Source of the DNA: a virus
Direction: 5' to 3' (one strand)
DNA length: 41,540 nucleotides
IMG/VR virus record: IMGVR_UViG_3300025128_000103
Span: 1 to 41,540 of that record
Position numbers and translations under genes: made by a program
Shown here: one piece after another, positions 26,242-32,887 of the stretch
Layout of the letters: each line of letters starts with the position of its first letter
How positions within the stretch are numbered: the stretch's first letter is position 1
Notes under the pieces: generated by a model
Seen by the model: only the letters and a program-made list of their open reading frames with translations
What the model was told of the DNA's origin: nothing
Databases searched by the model: none

Positions 26242-26645
26242 TGCCTGAAGTTAAAAAGAAAACGTGCCTTATCTGTAAACAGGAATATATACCTCGACAA
26301 GTTTCAACTCAGAAGTATTGTGGACTATCCTGTAAACGGAAGGCACGTTCAATTAAGTTAATCGCAGAAGGTATTCCCCGTAAAGGTGGATACAGCAGAA
26401 GCGTATATATCAGGACTTGGATGAAGGCACGGAATGAAAAACCACCCTTCACCGCCCCATGTACCTACTGTTCAAAAGAGTTATCTGTAGACGATGACTT
26501 CACATTGGATCATACGGTTCCGAGGGGACAATTAAGTTACGAACAAATTAAATCAGAGGAGTTTCTAGTCTTGGCTTGTCGGCAATGTAATCAAGCCAAA
26601 GGGAAAATGTCTGTTGATGAATTTACTGGCAAACAAAAAAAATAA
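26241..26645 (+). CDS. HNH endonuclease with N-terminal zinc ribbon
   Basis: 134 residues from a GTG start whose first base is the last base of the upstream stop. An N-terminal ribbon (C9, C12, C27, C31) is followed by an HNH core: CTYC (74-77), LDH (89-91), then CRQCNQAKG (113-121), giving the Asp-His, Asn and Lys positions of the family. The ribbon resembles that of the zinc protein at 22302. In phages, HNH enzymes serve as nicking or packaging nucleases or as homing endonucleases. Here the gene is stably fixed in an operon, which argues for a housekeeping role, though that is inference. Confidence 0.82.
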   Translation: MPEVKKKTCLICKQEYIPRQVSTQKYCGLSCKRKARSIKLIAEGIPRKGGYSRSVYIRTWMKARNEKPPFTAPCTYCSKELSVDDDFTLDHTVPRGQLSYEQIKSEEFLVLACRQCNQAKGKMSVDEFTGKQKK

Positions 26646-26661
26646 TTATCTATGGAGAGAT

Positions 26662-28809
26662 ATGAAAATAAGTTACTTTCATGGGGTGTCGCATAAGACC
26701 CCCGTATTTGTGGACATAGGGGAAGTGTTCGCAGAAATAAAAGATGGCAAACACAAGTCAATCATTCAGTCGTGCCGGAAGGCATTAGAATCAGGGGACA
26801 AGGACAAATACAATCTACTAAAGAAATCACTACCCTGCTACACCATCAGTTGCCGGACTGAGAATCGCAAAATCGAAACGCTTCAAGAGTATTCGGGACT
26901 GATGCAAGGTGATCTGGATGATAAAGATTTAGATGGTTCAGAGGATGTTGAAACTTTGCGTGACAAGTTATTCAAAGACCCGCACGTTGCAGCTGCTTTC
27001 ATTAGTCCATCCGGGCGTGGGGTTAAACTCTGGATCAGGGTAATCCCTGATGCTACCAAGCATAAGGATTCATTCTATGCAGCTGAGAAACATTTCAAAA
27101 CAAAATACAATCTCACACTGGACAAAAGCTGCAAGGATGTGGCGAGACTCTTCTTCCAAAGCTATGACCCCGATGCTAAGATAAAGCGCAACTCTATTCC
27201 TATTCCATTACTGACTGAAGAGCCGGACCTATTCGATGTTAAGTCAGAAGAGACTTACAGGTTAGAAGACTATGAACGTGCAGCTGAAGCGTTAAAGCTA
27301 ATCCCGGCGGAAGACTATCAAGTCTGGGCCGAATGTGCAATGGCCTTGAAGGATGGACTAGGGGAAGAAGGCTTTAAACTATTTGCCAGTTGGTCCAAGC
27401 AAAGTTCAAAGTGTAAGCCTAATGAATTGAGATACAAGTGGGATTCATTTGATAAGGATTGGAAGGGTGAGCGGATAACATTCCAGACTCTCTTCTTCCA
27501 TGCCAAAGACCCTTGCACTCACAAAGTTTTAGACAAACCACCAGTTCTGATTCAACGGAACCCGGACCCGGAGACTCTCCACTCCGGGTACTTTACCCCT
27601 CCGGGTTTCGTTGGTCAGTTTGCAGACTTCCAGACTGCACACTCAAGATTCAAGCAACCAATCATTTCACTCGCAGCTTCACTCTGTTTTACTGGTGCGA
27701 TGATCGGAAGGAAATACAGGACAGAAGAGAATACTAGATCGAACCTCTTCATCTCTCTGCTTAGTCCCACTGGATCAGGGAAACAATTTCCCCGGGACGT
27801 TATTAAAAAGTTTGATCAAGAACATGACTTGCGAATGTTCGGTTCAGAAAAAGTCACAAGCCGAGCCGCTATCGAAAGATTAATAACTTGGCGGCCCAGC
27901 TGCCTCTTCCTGATCGATGAGTTTGGGATGTACCTCAAACAACTGATGGCCACGACAACAGGATACCAAGCAGATATAATCTCAACCTTGATGGAAGTCT
28001 TCACTTCATCCACCGGGTACTACTATCCCCTAGACCGTGCCGCTCAAGAGGATGAGCGATTCTCTATTGACCAGCCTTGCCTTAGTGTATTAGGTTCCTC
28101 AACTCCAGATACTTTTTGGGAAGGATTGAATTCAGGCAAGATAAGGGACGGTTCGATGAACCGTTTCCTGATATTCCAGACTCCAGACAAACGCCCGGAG
28201 CGACACCGCCCGCCGATACTAAATAAATTTCCAAAGAGTTTAATAGATCAAGCCTTAACCTTTAGAGATACTCCCATCTCAACCAAGCACGGCAACGTGG
28301 TCCCGGTTCAAGGACACCCGGAGCCTATCATTCTCAACTACTCTGATGAAGCATTCATTTGCTTTGAGAATCTTGAAGATGAATGTACCAAGATGATTGA
28401 TGCCCGGACAGTCACAAGTTCAATGTGGGTACGGGTGACTGAGTATGCTAAGAAGATCGCCCTTATCATCGCAGTCGGTGATGAGAAAAGTTCTATCGAA
28501 CTAGAACACGCACAGTATGGATGTGAGTTGGTGCGGTTCCTAACAGATCAAGCAATCGTAAGTATCAATCAGAATTTATCAGACAATCAGAATGAAAGAT
28601 TGAGTAAGAAAGTCGAGCGGATAATTCGTGATGCAGGGAAAGGCGGCATTACTTCTACTGTCCTGACTCAGCGGACACGCTACCTTAATAACTCCCGTCA
28701 CAGGAAGGAGATACTGTCTGACTTACAGGACAGTGGTCTAGTAGTCTGTGTTAAGTCGGCTGTTGAAAATACTCACAAGCCAGTTGAAAGGTGGCACTAC
28801 GTTGGATGA
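26662..28809 (+). CDS. Primase-helicase (VirE_N/BT4734-like primase, PriCT-like region, P-loop DUF3987-like helicase)
   Basis: 715 residues from the ATG at 26662, behind GGAGAG at 26654-26659; the frame is open from 26614 but that overlaps the HNH gene. An archaeo-eukaryotic-type primase domain fills about 1-190, with the acidic MQGDLDD (81-87) and SGRGVKLW (117-124). A helical PriCT-2-like region follows (about 205-270). The C-terminal half is a P-loop ATPase: SPTGSGK (368-374), LIDEFG (about 417-422) and a GSSTPDTFW sensor-like segment. It would prime and unwind DNA for replication. No DNA polymerase gene is present, so it probably hands over to host polymerase. The stop overlaps the next start as ATGA. 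Confidence 0.83.
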   Translation: MKISYFHGVSHKTPVFVDIGEVFAEIKDGKHKSIIQSCRKALESGDKDKYNLLKKSLPCYTISCRTENRKIETLQEYSGLMQGDLDDKDLDGSEDVETLRDKLFKDPHVAAAFISPSGRGVKLWIRVIPDATKHKDSFYAAEKHFKTKYNLTLDKSCKDVARLFFQSYDPDAKIKRNSIPIPLLTEEPDLFDVKSEETYRLEDYERAAEALKLIPAEDYQVWAECAMALKDGLGEEGFKLFASWSKQSSKCKPNELRYKWDSFDKDWKGERITFQTLFFHAKDPCTHKVLDKPPVLIQRNPDPETLHSGYFTPPGFVGQFADFQTAHSRFKQPIISLAASLCFTGAMIGRKYRTEENTRSNLFISLLSPTGSGKQFPRDVIKKFDQEHDLRMFGSEKVTSRAAIERLITWRPSCLFLIDEFGMYLKQLMATTTGYQADIISTLMEVFTSSTGYYYPLDRAAQEDERFSIDQPCLSVLGSSTPDTFWEGLNSGKIRDGSMNRFLIFQTPDKRPERHRPPILNKFPKSLIDQALTFRDTPISTKHGNVVPVQGHPEPIILNYSDEAFICFENLEDECTKMIDARTVTSSMWVRVTEYAKKIALIIAVGDEKSSIELEHAQYGCELVRFLTDQAIVSINQNLSDNQNERLSKKVERIIRDAGKGGITSTVLTQRTRYLNNSRHRKEILSDLQDSGLVVCVKSAVENTHKPVERWHYVG

Positions 28810-29531
28810 TCCACTACCACGGAACCCCACTCTCAGGAGCAACTGAACAGCAAGTAATCTTTTACCGGGGAAGACACGCACTGATGTCTTGGCCTAGTTA
28901 TTCCCCTATCCATATACCAATCACAGAATGTTGCCGCAGTTTCTGTATAGACAATGGAGCATTTACTTTCTGGAAGTCAGGGCAAGATGTTAACTGGCAG
29001 GAATTCTACTCATTCGTTTCTGAATGGGTGAACCATCCCCGCTTCGACTTCTATCTAATCCCAGATGTAATTGGCGGGACTGTTAAAGAGAATGACATTC
29101 TATTAGATAAGGCTTTACCCGGGGGTGTACCGGTGTTTCATGTTGGCGAACCACTTGCCCGGATTGACTCTTTCGCTGACCGGGGTTACAAGCGGATCGC
29201 AATCGGGACTACTAAGGGGTACGAACTAAAGTCTCTGCTCTTCTGGAATGAGATGCGAAAAATATTTAACCATATATGTATTGACGGTGTACCTCGCATG
29301 AAGGTCCACGGTCTACGAATGTTAGACCCGGAGATTGTGGGAGCGTTCCCCTTCTCATCAGGGGATAGTACAACTGCAACTAGAAAAGCTACATTCAATT
29401 CCGAATGGGAGGGTTATCCGTATGCGCCAATAAGTAAAGCTGCAAGGGCAACGCTAGTCGCAGATAAAATAGAACAAGGGCAGTCCCCTTCATTCTACAA
29501 ATCTAAACCCATTCAACTGGAGTTAATATGA
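28806..29531 (+). CDS. tRNA-guanine transglycosylase-superfamily protein, DpdA-like (7-deazaguanine insertion)
   Basis: 241 residues from the ATG at 28806, which overlaps the primase stop (ATGA). Core motifs of the TGT barrel are present in order: CIDNGAF (47-53) for the DSGGF loop with nucleophile-site Asp49; IPDVIGG (85-91); AIGTTKG (132-138) for the IGG loop; and MKVHGL then SGDSTTATR (185-193) for the FDCVxPTR segment, with Asp187 as second Asp. The C-terminal zinc-binding CxCxxC of tRNA enzymes is absent and the protein is far shorter than bacterial Tgt (about 370). That fits phage DpdA-type enzymes, which exchange guanine in DNA for preQ0 or related bases. The next gene looks like a precursor transporter. 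Confidence 0.75.
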   Translation: MIHYHGTPLSGATEQQVIFYRGRHALMSWPSYSPIHIPITECCRSFCIDNGAFTFWKSGQDVNWQEFYSFVSEWVNHPRFDFYLIPDVIGGTVKENDILLDKALPGGVPVFHVGEPLARIDSFADRGYKRIAIGTTKGYELKSLLFWNEMRKIFNHICIDGVPRMKVHGLRMLDPEIVGAFPFSSGDSTTATRKATFNSEWEGYPYAPISKAARATLVADKIEQGQSPSFYKSKPIQLELI

Positions 29532-30013
29532 TAGCAATCGGAATTTATTTAGCCGCAATAACTGCGGCCAATCTTACCCTACTTTGGTTTGGTCCCGCCG
29601 CATCAATCTTTAATGCATTTATTCTAATTGGCCTTGACCTAACCCTTCGGGATAAGTTACATGATCAATGGGAGGGCCGACACTTGTGGCTAAAGATGTT
29701 TGTTCTAATCTGCGGAGGTTCTGTAATTACAATTGCACTGAATTTGGATGCGCTGCCAATCGCATTGGCAAGCGCAGCTGCTTTCCTTTTAGCTGGACTT
29801 GGTGATGCCTTTGTCTATTCAAAATTAATGGATGAAGAATTCATTGTGCGTAGTAACGGGTCCAATATGGTGGGGGCCGCTATTGATTCAGTCGTTTTCC
29901 CTACGCTTGCTTTCGGAATCTTCATGCCTGAAATAATTCTGGCACAATTTGCTGCAAAAGTTTGTGGTGGTGGTTTGTGGAGTTTCTTATTAAAAGGAAG
30001 GTACAAACACTAG
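29528..30013 (+). CDS. VUT/YhhQ-like queuosine-precursor transporter
   Basis: 161 residues with about five hydrophobic segments (near 2-22, 27-40, 54-72, 76-97, 119-156). The NAFILIGLDLTLRDKLH stretch (29-45) and the SNMVGAAIDSVVF stretch (112-124) are the hallmarks of VUT (DUF165) membrane proteins, to which the bacterial preQ0/preQ1 importer YhhQ belongs. It is shorter than YhhQ (about 220). The start overlaps the TGT-like stop as ATGA (29528-29531). The pair therefore suggests salvage of a 7-deazaguanine precursor for base exchange. It is the last gene of the rightward operon. Confidence 0.78.
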   Translation: MIAIGIYLAAITAANLTLLWFGPAASIFNAFILIGLDLTLRDKLHDQWEGRHLWLKMFVLICGGSVITIALNLDALPIALASAAAFLLAGLGDAFVYSKLMDEEFIVRSNGSNMVGAAIDSVVFPTLAFGIFMPEIILAQFAAKVCGGGLWSFLLKGRYKH

Positions 30014-30020
30014 GGGCCAT

Positions 30021-30042
30021 CCCCTTCCTTCGCAGGAAGGGG
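30021..30042. terminator. Hairpin between convergent operons
   Basis: CCCCTTCCT (30021-30029) pairs perfectly with AGGAAGGGG (30034-30042) around a TCGC loop. It lies between the last rightward gene (stop 30013) and the last leftward gene (stop 30062), so it can end transcription from both sides. The T-run on either strand is weak. Confidence 0.8.
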
Positions 30043-30061
30043 TGGTTTGGACATCCATTTT

Positions 30062-30211
30062 TCAGGATTTTGTCCTCAAATCAGCTTCGACTAACTCATT
30101 CACATAAGTTACAGCTGCTTTAAATAATCCTGTGTCCTTTCGATGCTGATCCAATTTCTGCTGCATCTTTTTAGCAAGTACGGGATTGATTCTTATTAGT
30201 TTAGTTTTCAT
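30062..30211 (-). CDS. Small ribbon-helix-helix-like protein
   Basis: 49 residues. A short strand-like start (TKLIRINPVL) followed by two helices separated by DTG (about residues 12-28 and 30-46) resembles the ribbon-helix-helix fold of Arc/CopG-type repressors. Its start lies 11 bases inside the preceding gene's end, typical of operon coupling. It is the last gene of the leftward block. Fold assignment is tentative because the protein is so short. Confidence 0.5.
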   Translation of the reverse strand: MKTKLIRINPVLAKKMQQKLDQHRKDTGLFKAAVTYVNELVEADLRTKS

Positions 30212-30506
30212 TTTCTTTCTCTCTTTCTCTGGTGATATACCTACCGTAGTGTTTCATCTCAAGAAAATCGACTAACCTACTCAGCATATAATCATTAGAA
30301 AATTGTTTTTGTTCTCCAACTGGCCAAGACTTATCAAGTTTAGTCCTAACCTTTTCGTACCTGTACCTATAAGAATAAGTACCAATTTTTTGGGCAAGCC
30401 AATGTAGCAGGAACTTATCCAAGACAACCTCACGTTTATTCATACGGAACTTACCCCGGCCCTGACTCATTGCTGCTGTTTTCTTAACTGCTTCTATCCA
30501 AGTCAT
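30201..30506 (-). CDS. Leftward-operon protein of unknown function
   Basis: 101 residues. A very good ribosome-binding site (AGGAGG, four bases before the ATG) precedes it, and its start overlaps the upstream stop as ATGA (30503-30506). The protein is basic, with aromatic and Tyr/Arg alternation in the middle (TYSYRYRYEKVRTK) and a charged tail (REREKENEN). No signal or membrane segment is present. I do not recognise a family; nucleic-acid or protein binding is plausible from the charge. Confidence 0.6.
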   Translation of the reverse strand: MTWIEAVKKTAAMSQGRGKFRMNKREVVLDKFLLHWLAQKIGTYSYRYRYEKVRTKLDKSWPVGEQKQFSNDYMLSRLVDFLEMKHYGRYITREREKENEN

Positions 30507-30676
30507 ACGTCCTCCTTGTTTAAGATTGAATTAATTTCATCGGTTAAGTTATCCAAATCTTCATCCCTGTCAGACTCTGCTACTGACCCAAGTTCCAATT
30601 GGTTCAATAACTCTGTGTAATCCGATAAGTGATTCTCGCAGCGTTGAAGTAAAGTAATTAGTTTTTTGTTTGACAT
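30503..30676 (-). CDS. Small acidic helical protein of unknown function
   Basis: 57 residues from the ATG at 30676. A frame-open ATG at 30688 gives four more residues, but GGAGA at 30685-30681 then sits inside the gene and at ideal spacing for the internal start, so I chose the latter. The protein is mainly two helices, the second half very acidic (ESDRDEDLDNLTDE). Small acidic early phage proteins often mimic DNA or bind host enzymes, but nothing specific can be said. Confidence 0.55.
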   Translation of the reverse strand: MSNKKLITLLQRCENHLSDYTELLNQLELGSVAESDRDEDLDNLTDEINSILNKEDV

Positions 30677-30705
30677 ATTATTCTCCATTAATTATTATCA
30701 TAAGT

Positions 30706-30730
30706 CCAACTTGTACCGAGTTGGGTTTTT
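30706..30730 (+). terminator. Rightward hairpin with T-run inside the leftward block
   Basis: CCAACT (30706-30711) pairs with AGTTGG (30719-30724) over a seven-base loop, followed by GTTTTT on the plus strand. It would stop rightward read-through into the antisense of the leftward genes. The stem is only 6 bp. Confidence 0.4.
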
Positions 30731-30733
30731 CAA

Positions 30734-30770
30734 CCCCGGCGGGTCATGCTTGCGGTACGATCTGCCGGGG
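30734..30770 (-). terminator. GC-rich hairpin after the DUF2786-like gene
   Basis: CCCCGGC (30734-30740) pairs with GCCGGGG (30764-30770) with a 23-base loop, just past the stop of the leftward gene ending at 30778. On the minus strand it is followed by TTGAAAAA, so termination would be weak; it may only attenuate. Confidence 0.4.
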
Positions 30771-30777
30771 ACACTTT

Positions 30778-31572
30778 CTACATTCCGATTGACTTCTGAC
30801 TGCCTCCCGAAACCTGCTTGTTCAGTGAGATTGAATTCCCCGCAGATTTTCCCAATCCCCGGCCCATTGAACCACCCGCACTTGAACCACGGTGTGATCC
30901 AAATTTAATATCGGACCTGTACACCTCCAGTTCTTTGGATGCAACCTTGTATGCATCCTGAACCACAAGTGCATTGACCTGTAAGTCTTCAGACTTAATG
31001 CCCTCCGCCTTACGCCTTGCAGTCTCTTCACGGATACGATCTGCAATCGTTTCCGCCGCACCTTTTTTAAAGGCATTGCGGAAGGGCAGCCAATCTTTGC
31101 GTTCAAAGTCTTCGACTAGATAGACTTCATCCCCGTCTATTATTACACCGTCCTTTTTTGCTTCCTTGATTTTCTCTTCAAGGATACGCTCCACCGCACC
31201 TATCAGGTACTGTAGAATCTCCTTACAGACTACGGTGCGGGAAGGTTTCCCAACAAAGACAATATTCCTTTTCATTCTCGATGTTTTAGACCCTCTATGG
31301 CTAGTCTGAAACCAGTGATCACACATATTAGAATCGGCTAATGCCCCTGCAATTATCCCTGTCCAGAACACATCCTGCTTTTCAGATACAAACATATCCC
31401 GCTCTATTTTCTCTTCATCTCCTGCCTCGCAGATTAACTGGTCCGCTTGCAGTCCGTATGCTAACATTAACTCTGAGGCTTTTGCTGCTGCACTAGCAGC
31501 CTCTGCCTCAAAGCTACTGTTGGATAATGCCAACAGTTTTTTGATCTTGAGTAAAACCTTTTCATTCTCCAT
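30778..31572 (-). CDS. DUF2786-like protein
   Basis: 264 residues from the ATG at 31572, preceded by GGAGGTAC; the frame also opens at 31587, but that lies upstream of the ribosome-binding site. Residues about 8-37 (KIKKLLALSNSS, then EAASAAAKASELMLAYGL) match the DUF2786 helix pair found in many phage and some cellular proteins. The central part (about 60-200) is mixed alpha/beta with charged helices, and the last 40 residues are Gly/Ser-rich and probably disordered. Function of the family is unknown. Its start overlaps the end of the upstream gene. Confidence 0.75.
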   Translation of the reverse strand: MENEKVLLKIKKLLALSNSSFEAEAASAAAKASELMLAYGLQADQLICEAGDEEKIERDMFVSEKQDVFWTGIIAGALADSNMCDHWFQTSHRGSKTSRMKRNIVFVGKPSRTVVCKEILQYLIGAVERILEEKIKEAKKDGVIIDGDEVYLVEDFERKDWLPFRNAFKKGAAETIADRIREETARRKAEGIKSEDLQVNALVVQDAYKVASKELEVYRSDIKFGSHRGSSAGGSMGRGLGKSAGNSISLNKQVSGGSQKSIGM

Positions 31573-31819
31573 ATGTACCTCCATCAAATGAACCCATTAA
31601 TAATTCATACCCGGACCCAGTAAAGATAGTGACTTGCACTTCATCTGAATCCTTATAACCCTTGATTTGCAAATGACCAATCCCGTCATCATTTCCTTTG
31701 AAGTTATGAATAACTTGATATTCAATCTCTCCGTTAAAATCAAAGGGATTTTCTCCTAGATATTCCATCTCATCCTCGAACCCTGCTTTCAGTAGTTCTT
31801 TTTTTATTGCTAAAGACAT
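31562..31819 (-). CDS. Small beta-rich protein of unknown function
   Basis: 85 residues with GGAGAG as ribosome-binding site. After a short N-terminal helix it reads like an antiparallel beta sheet (EIEYQVIHNFKG, IGHLQIKGYK, EVQVTIFTGSGYELLMG), acidic overall. The last residues (GGTY) encode the GGAGGTAC used as the next gene's ribosome-binding site, so the two genes overlap by 11 bases. No family is recognised; small soluble early proteins of this sort are often host-interaction proteins. Confidence 0.55.
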   Translation of the reverse strand: MSLAIKKELLKAGFEDEMEYLGENPFDFNGEIEYQVIHNFKGNDDGIGHLQIKGYKDSDEVQVTIFTGSGYELLMGSFDGGTYGE

Positions 31820-31872
31820 AGCACTCTCCGTTTAGGTTTACTTATTGATGCTGTAAATCAACATCCGCCCGG

Positions 31873-31891
31873 CCCCTGCGACACTCAGGGG
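31873..31891 (-). other. Short hairpin between leftward genes
   Basis: CCCCTG (31873-31878) pairs with CAGGGG (31886-31891) over a seven-base loop, in the 86-base gap after the gene ending at 31906. No T-run follows on either strand, so a processing or stabilising role is as likely as termination. Confidence 0.4.
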
Positions 31892-31905
31892 ACAGAAAGA
31901 ATTGA

Positions 31906-32172
31906 TTAGTCATTCCAGACGGACAGACCGCCGGGAGATTCCCATTCGTAATCTAGTTTGTATTTTTTTAAAATATCTAGAATTATAGGGCTAATATATG
32001 GGTCATTAAACTGTGCGGGCGGTTCTGCAAATTCCGCATAATAATCCGCCCAATATCCGCTCTCGTTACTCTCTGCGCTGATCAAAAAACTTTCTGCGTT
32101 GTCGTGGTTCTTAGAGACAGGCGCATTTATTTTTTTAAGTTGATTGAATGCCGCTTGCATTTTTTTGTTCAT
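31906..32172 (-). CDS. Leftward-operon protein of unknown function
   Basis: 88 residues, starting one base after the stop of the small membrane-protein gene, with GAGGG as a modest ribosome-binding site. The N-terminus is a basic helix (MNKKMQAAFNQLKK); the middle is acidic and aromatic (SGYWADYYAEFAEPP, about 38-52) and the C-terminus ends in a Trp-containing acidic tail. No signal or membrane segment. Unrecognised. Confidence 0.55.
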   Translation of the reverse strand: MNKKMQAAFNQLKKINAPVSKNHDNAESFLISAESNESGYWADYYAEFAEPPAQFNDPYISPIILDILKKYKLDYEWESPGGLSVWND

Positions 32173-32173
32173 G

Positions 32174-32332
32174 TTATCCCTCGTTTAAATTGTTAAAATC
32201 AAATTCCGCCCGGAGGCTTTCAATTTCCCGCCGGAGCAGGACTTGGTCCAATTTGTAGCAACCATAATGCAGCAACAAGGTTGCTATGATTGACATTGCC
32301 GCTGCTGCTATTATAAAAATTAAATATTCCAT
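32174..32332 (-). CDS. Small single-pass membrane protein
   Basis: 52 residues. Residues 3-22 (YLIFIIAAAAMSIIATLLL) form one clear N-terminal transmembrane segment, followed by a charged helix (VLLRREIESLRAEF, 31-44) able to form a coiled coil. The start is preceded by GGACGGTAC two bases before the ATG, the motif shared with neighbouring genes. Small early membrane proteins in phages often act in superinfection exclusion or membrane remodelling; nothing in the sequence decides this. Confidence 0.6.
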   Translation of the reverse strand: MEYLIFIIAAAAMSIIATLLLHYGCYKLDQVLLRREIESLRAEFDFNNLNEG

Positions 32333-32346
32333 ATGTACCGTCCTGT

Positions 32347-32541
32347 CTAGTTAAAGAGTTGATCCAAAACATCTGTGGATTTAAAATTTACTTCGATGCC
32401 TAAGTCTTTAATGATGAAGTTTAAGACTTCAAGCGTTAAGGTCTTTTTCCCTAACAAACTTGCGAACTTCTTACCTAGTTCATTAGTGGGATAATATCTT
32501 GCGGTCCCGTATTCTATTTTCTCTTTTATTACAATCTCCAT
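32347..32541 (-). CDS. Leftward-operon protein of unknown function
   Basis: 64 residues. It starts at 32541 behind GGACGGTAC with two bases between motif and ATG. The sequence looks like a compact alpha/beta domain: a strand (EIVIKEKIEYGTARYY), a Lys-rich turn and helix, then LTLEVLNFIIKDLGIEVNF. No family is recognised. It is separated by ten bases from the gene upstream, so one transcript is likely. Confidence 0.55.
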   Translation of the reverse strand: MEIVIKEKIEYGTARYYPTNELGKKFASLLGKKTLTLEVLNFIIKDLGIEVNFKSTDVLDQLFN

Positions 32542-32551
32542 GCGTACCGTC

Positions 32552-32833
32552 CTAATCCTTTAGAGTGTAAACTTTGTTAACTTTATCTACATTAATAAAG
32601 TCTTCCTTTTTCAAAACTTCAACTACGCCCGTTTCAATTGCTACTGTGTAGCTGATCTTGCGGAATGGGATATGCTCCCCGTCCTGCAATCTTTCTAATG
32701 TCTTGTTAACCATGTTCTGCGTTATCTTAACCGTCTTGCCTGTTGCTACTCTTAGCAGCAACCATCCTGCACCTTTGCCTTTTCGCTTTGACAGGATGTA
32801 TTTTTTGCCTTGGTTCATTGATTCTACTTTCAT
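32552..32833 (-). CDS. Leftward-operon protein of unknown function
   Basis: 93 residues from the ATG at 32833, chosen because ACGGTAC lies just before it as in three sister genes; the open frame from 32860 has no such signal and would start within a hairpin. The protein is basic at the N-terminus (KRKGKGAGW) and then beta-rich (WLLLRVATGKTVKITQN, YTVAIETGVVEVL), suggesting an OB- or SH3-like small barrel. Nucleic-acid binding is a guess from charge. Confidence 0.55.
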   Translation of the reverse strand: MKVESMNQGKKYILSKRKGKGAGWLLLRVATGKTVKITQNMVNKTLERLQDGEHIPFRKISYTVAIETGVVEVLKKEDFINVDKVNKVYTLKD

Positions 32834-32851
32834 GCGTACCGTTTTGTCTGT

Positions 32852-32871
32852 GGCCCGCATTGAAGCGGGCC
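32852..32871 (-). terminator. Strong hairpin after the Gp88-like gene
   Basis: GGCCCGC (32852-32858) pairs perfectly with GCGGGCC (32865-32871) over a six-base loop, 17 bases past the stop at 32888. No T-run follows on the minus strand, so partial termination or mRNA protection is likely, giving the first leftward gene a higher dose than those after it. Confidence 0.55.
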
Positions 32872-32887
32872 GGGTTAGTGTGTTAAA

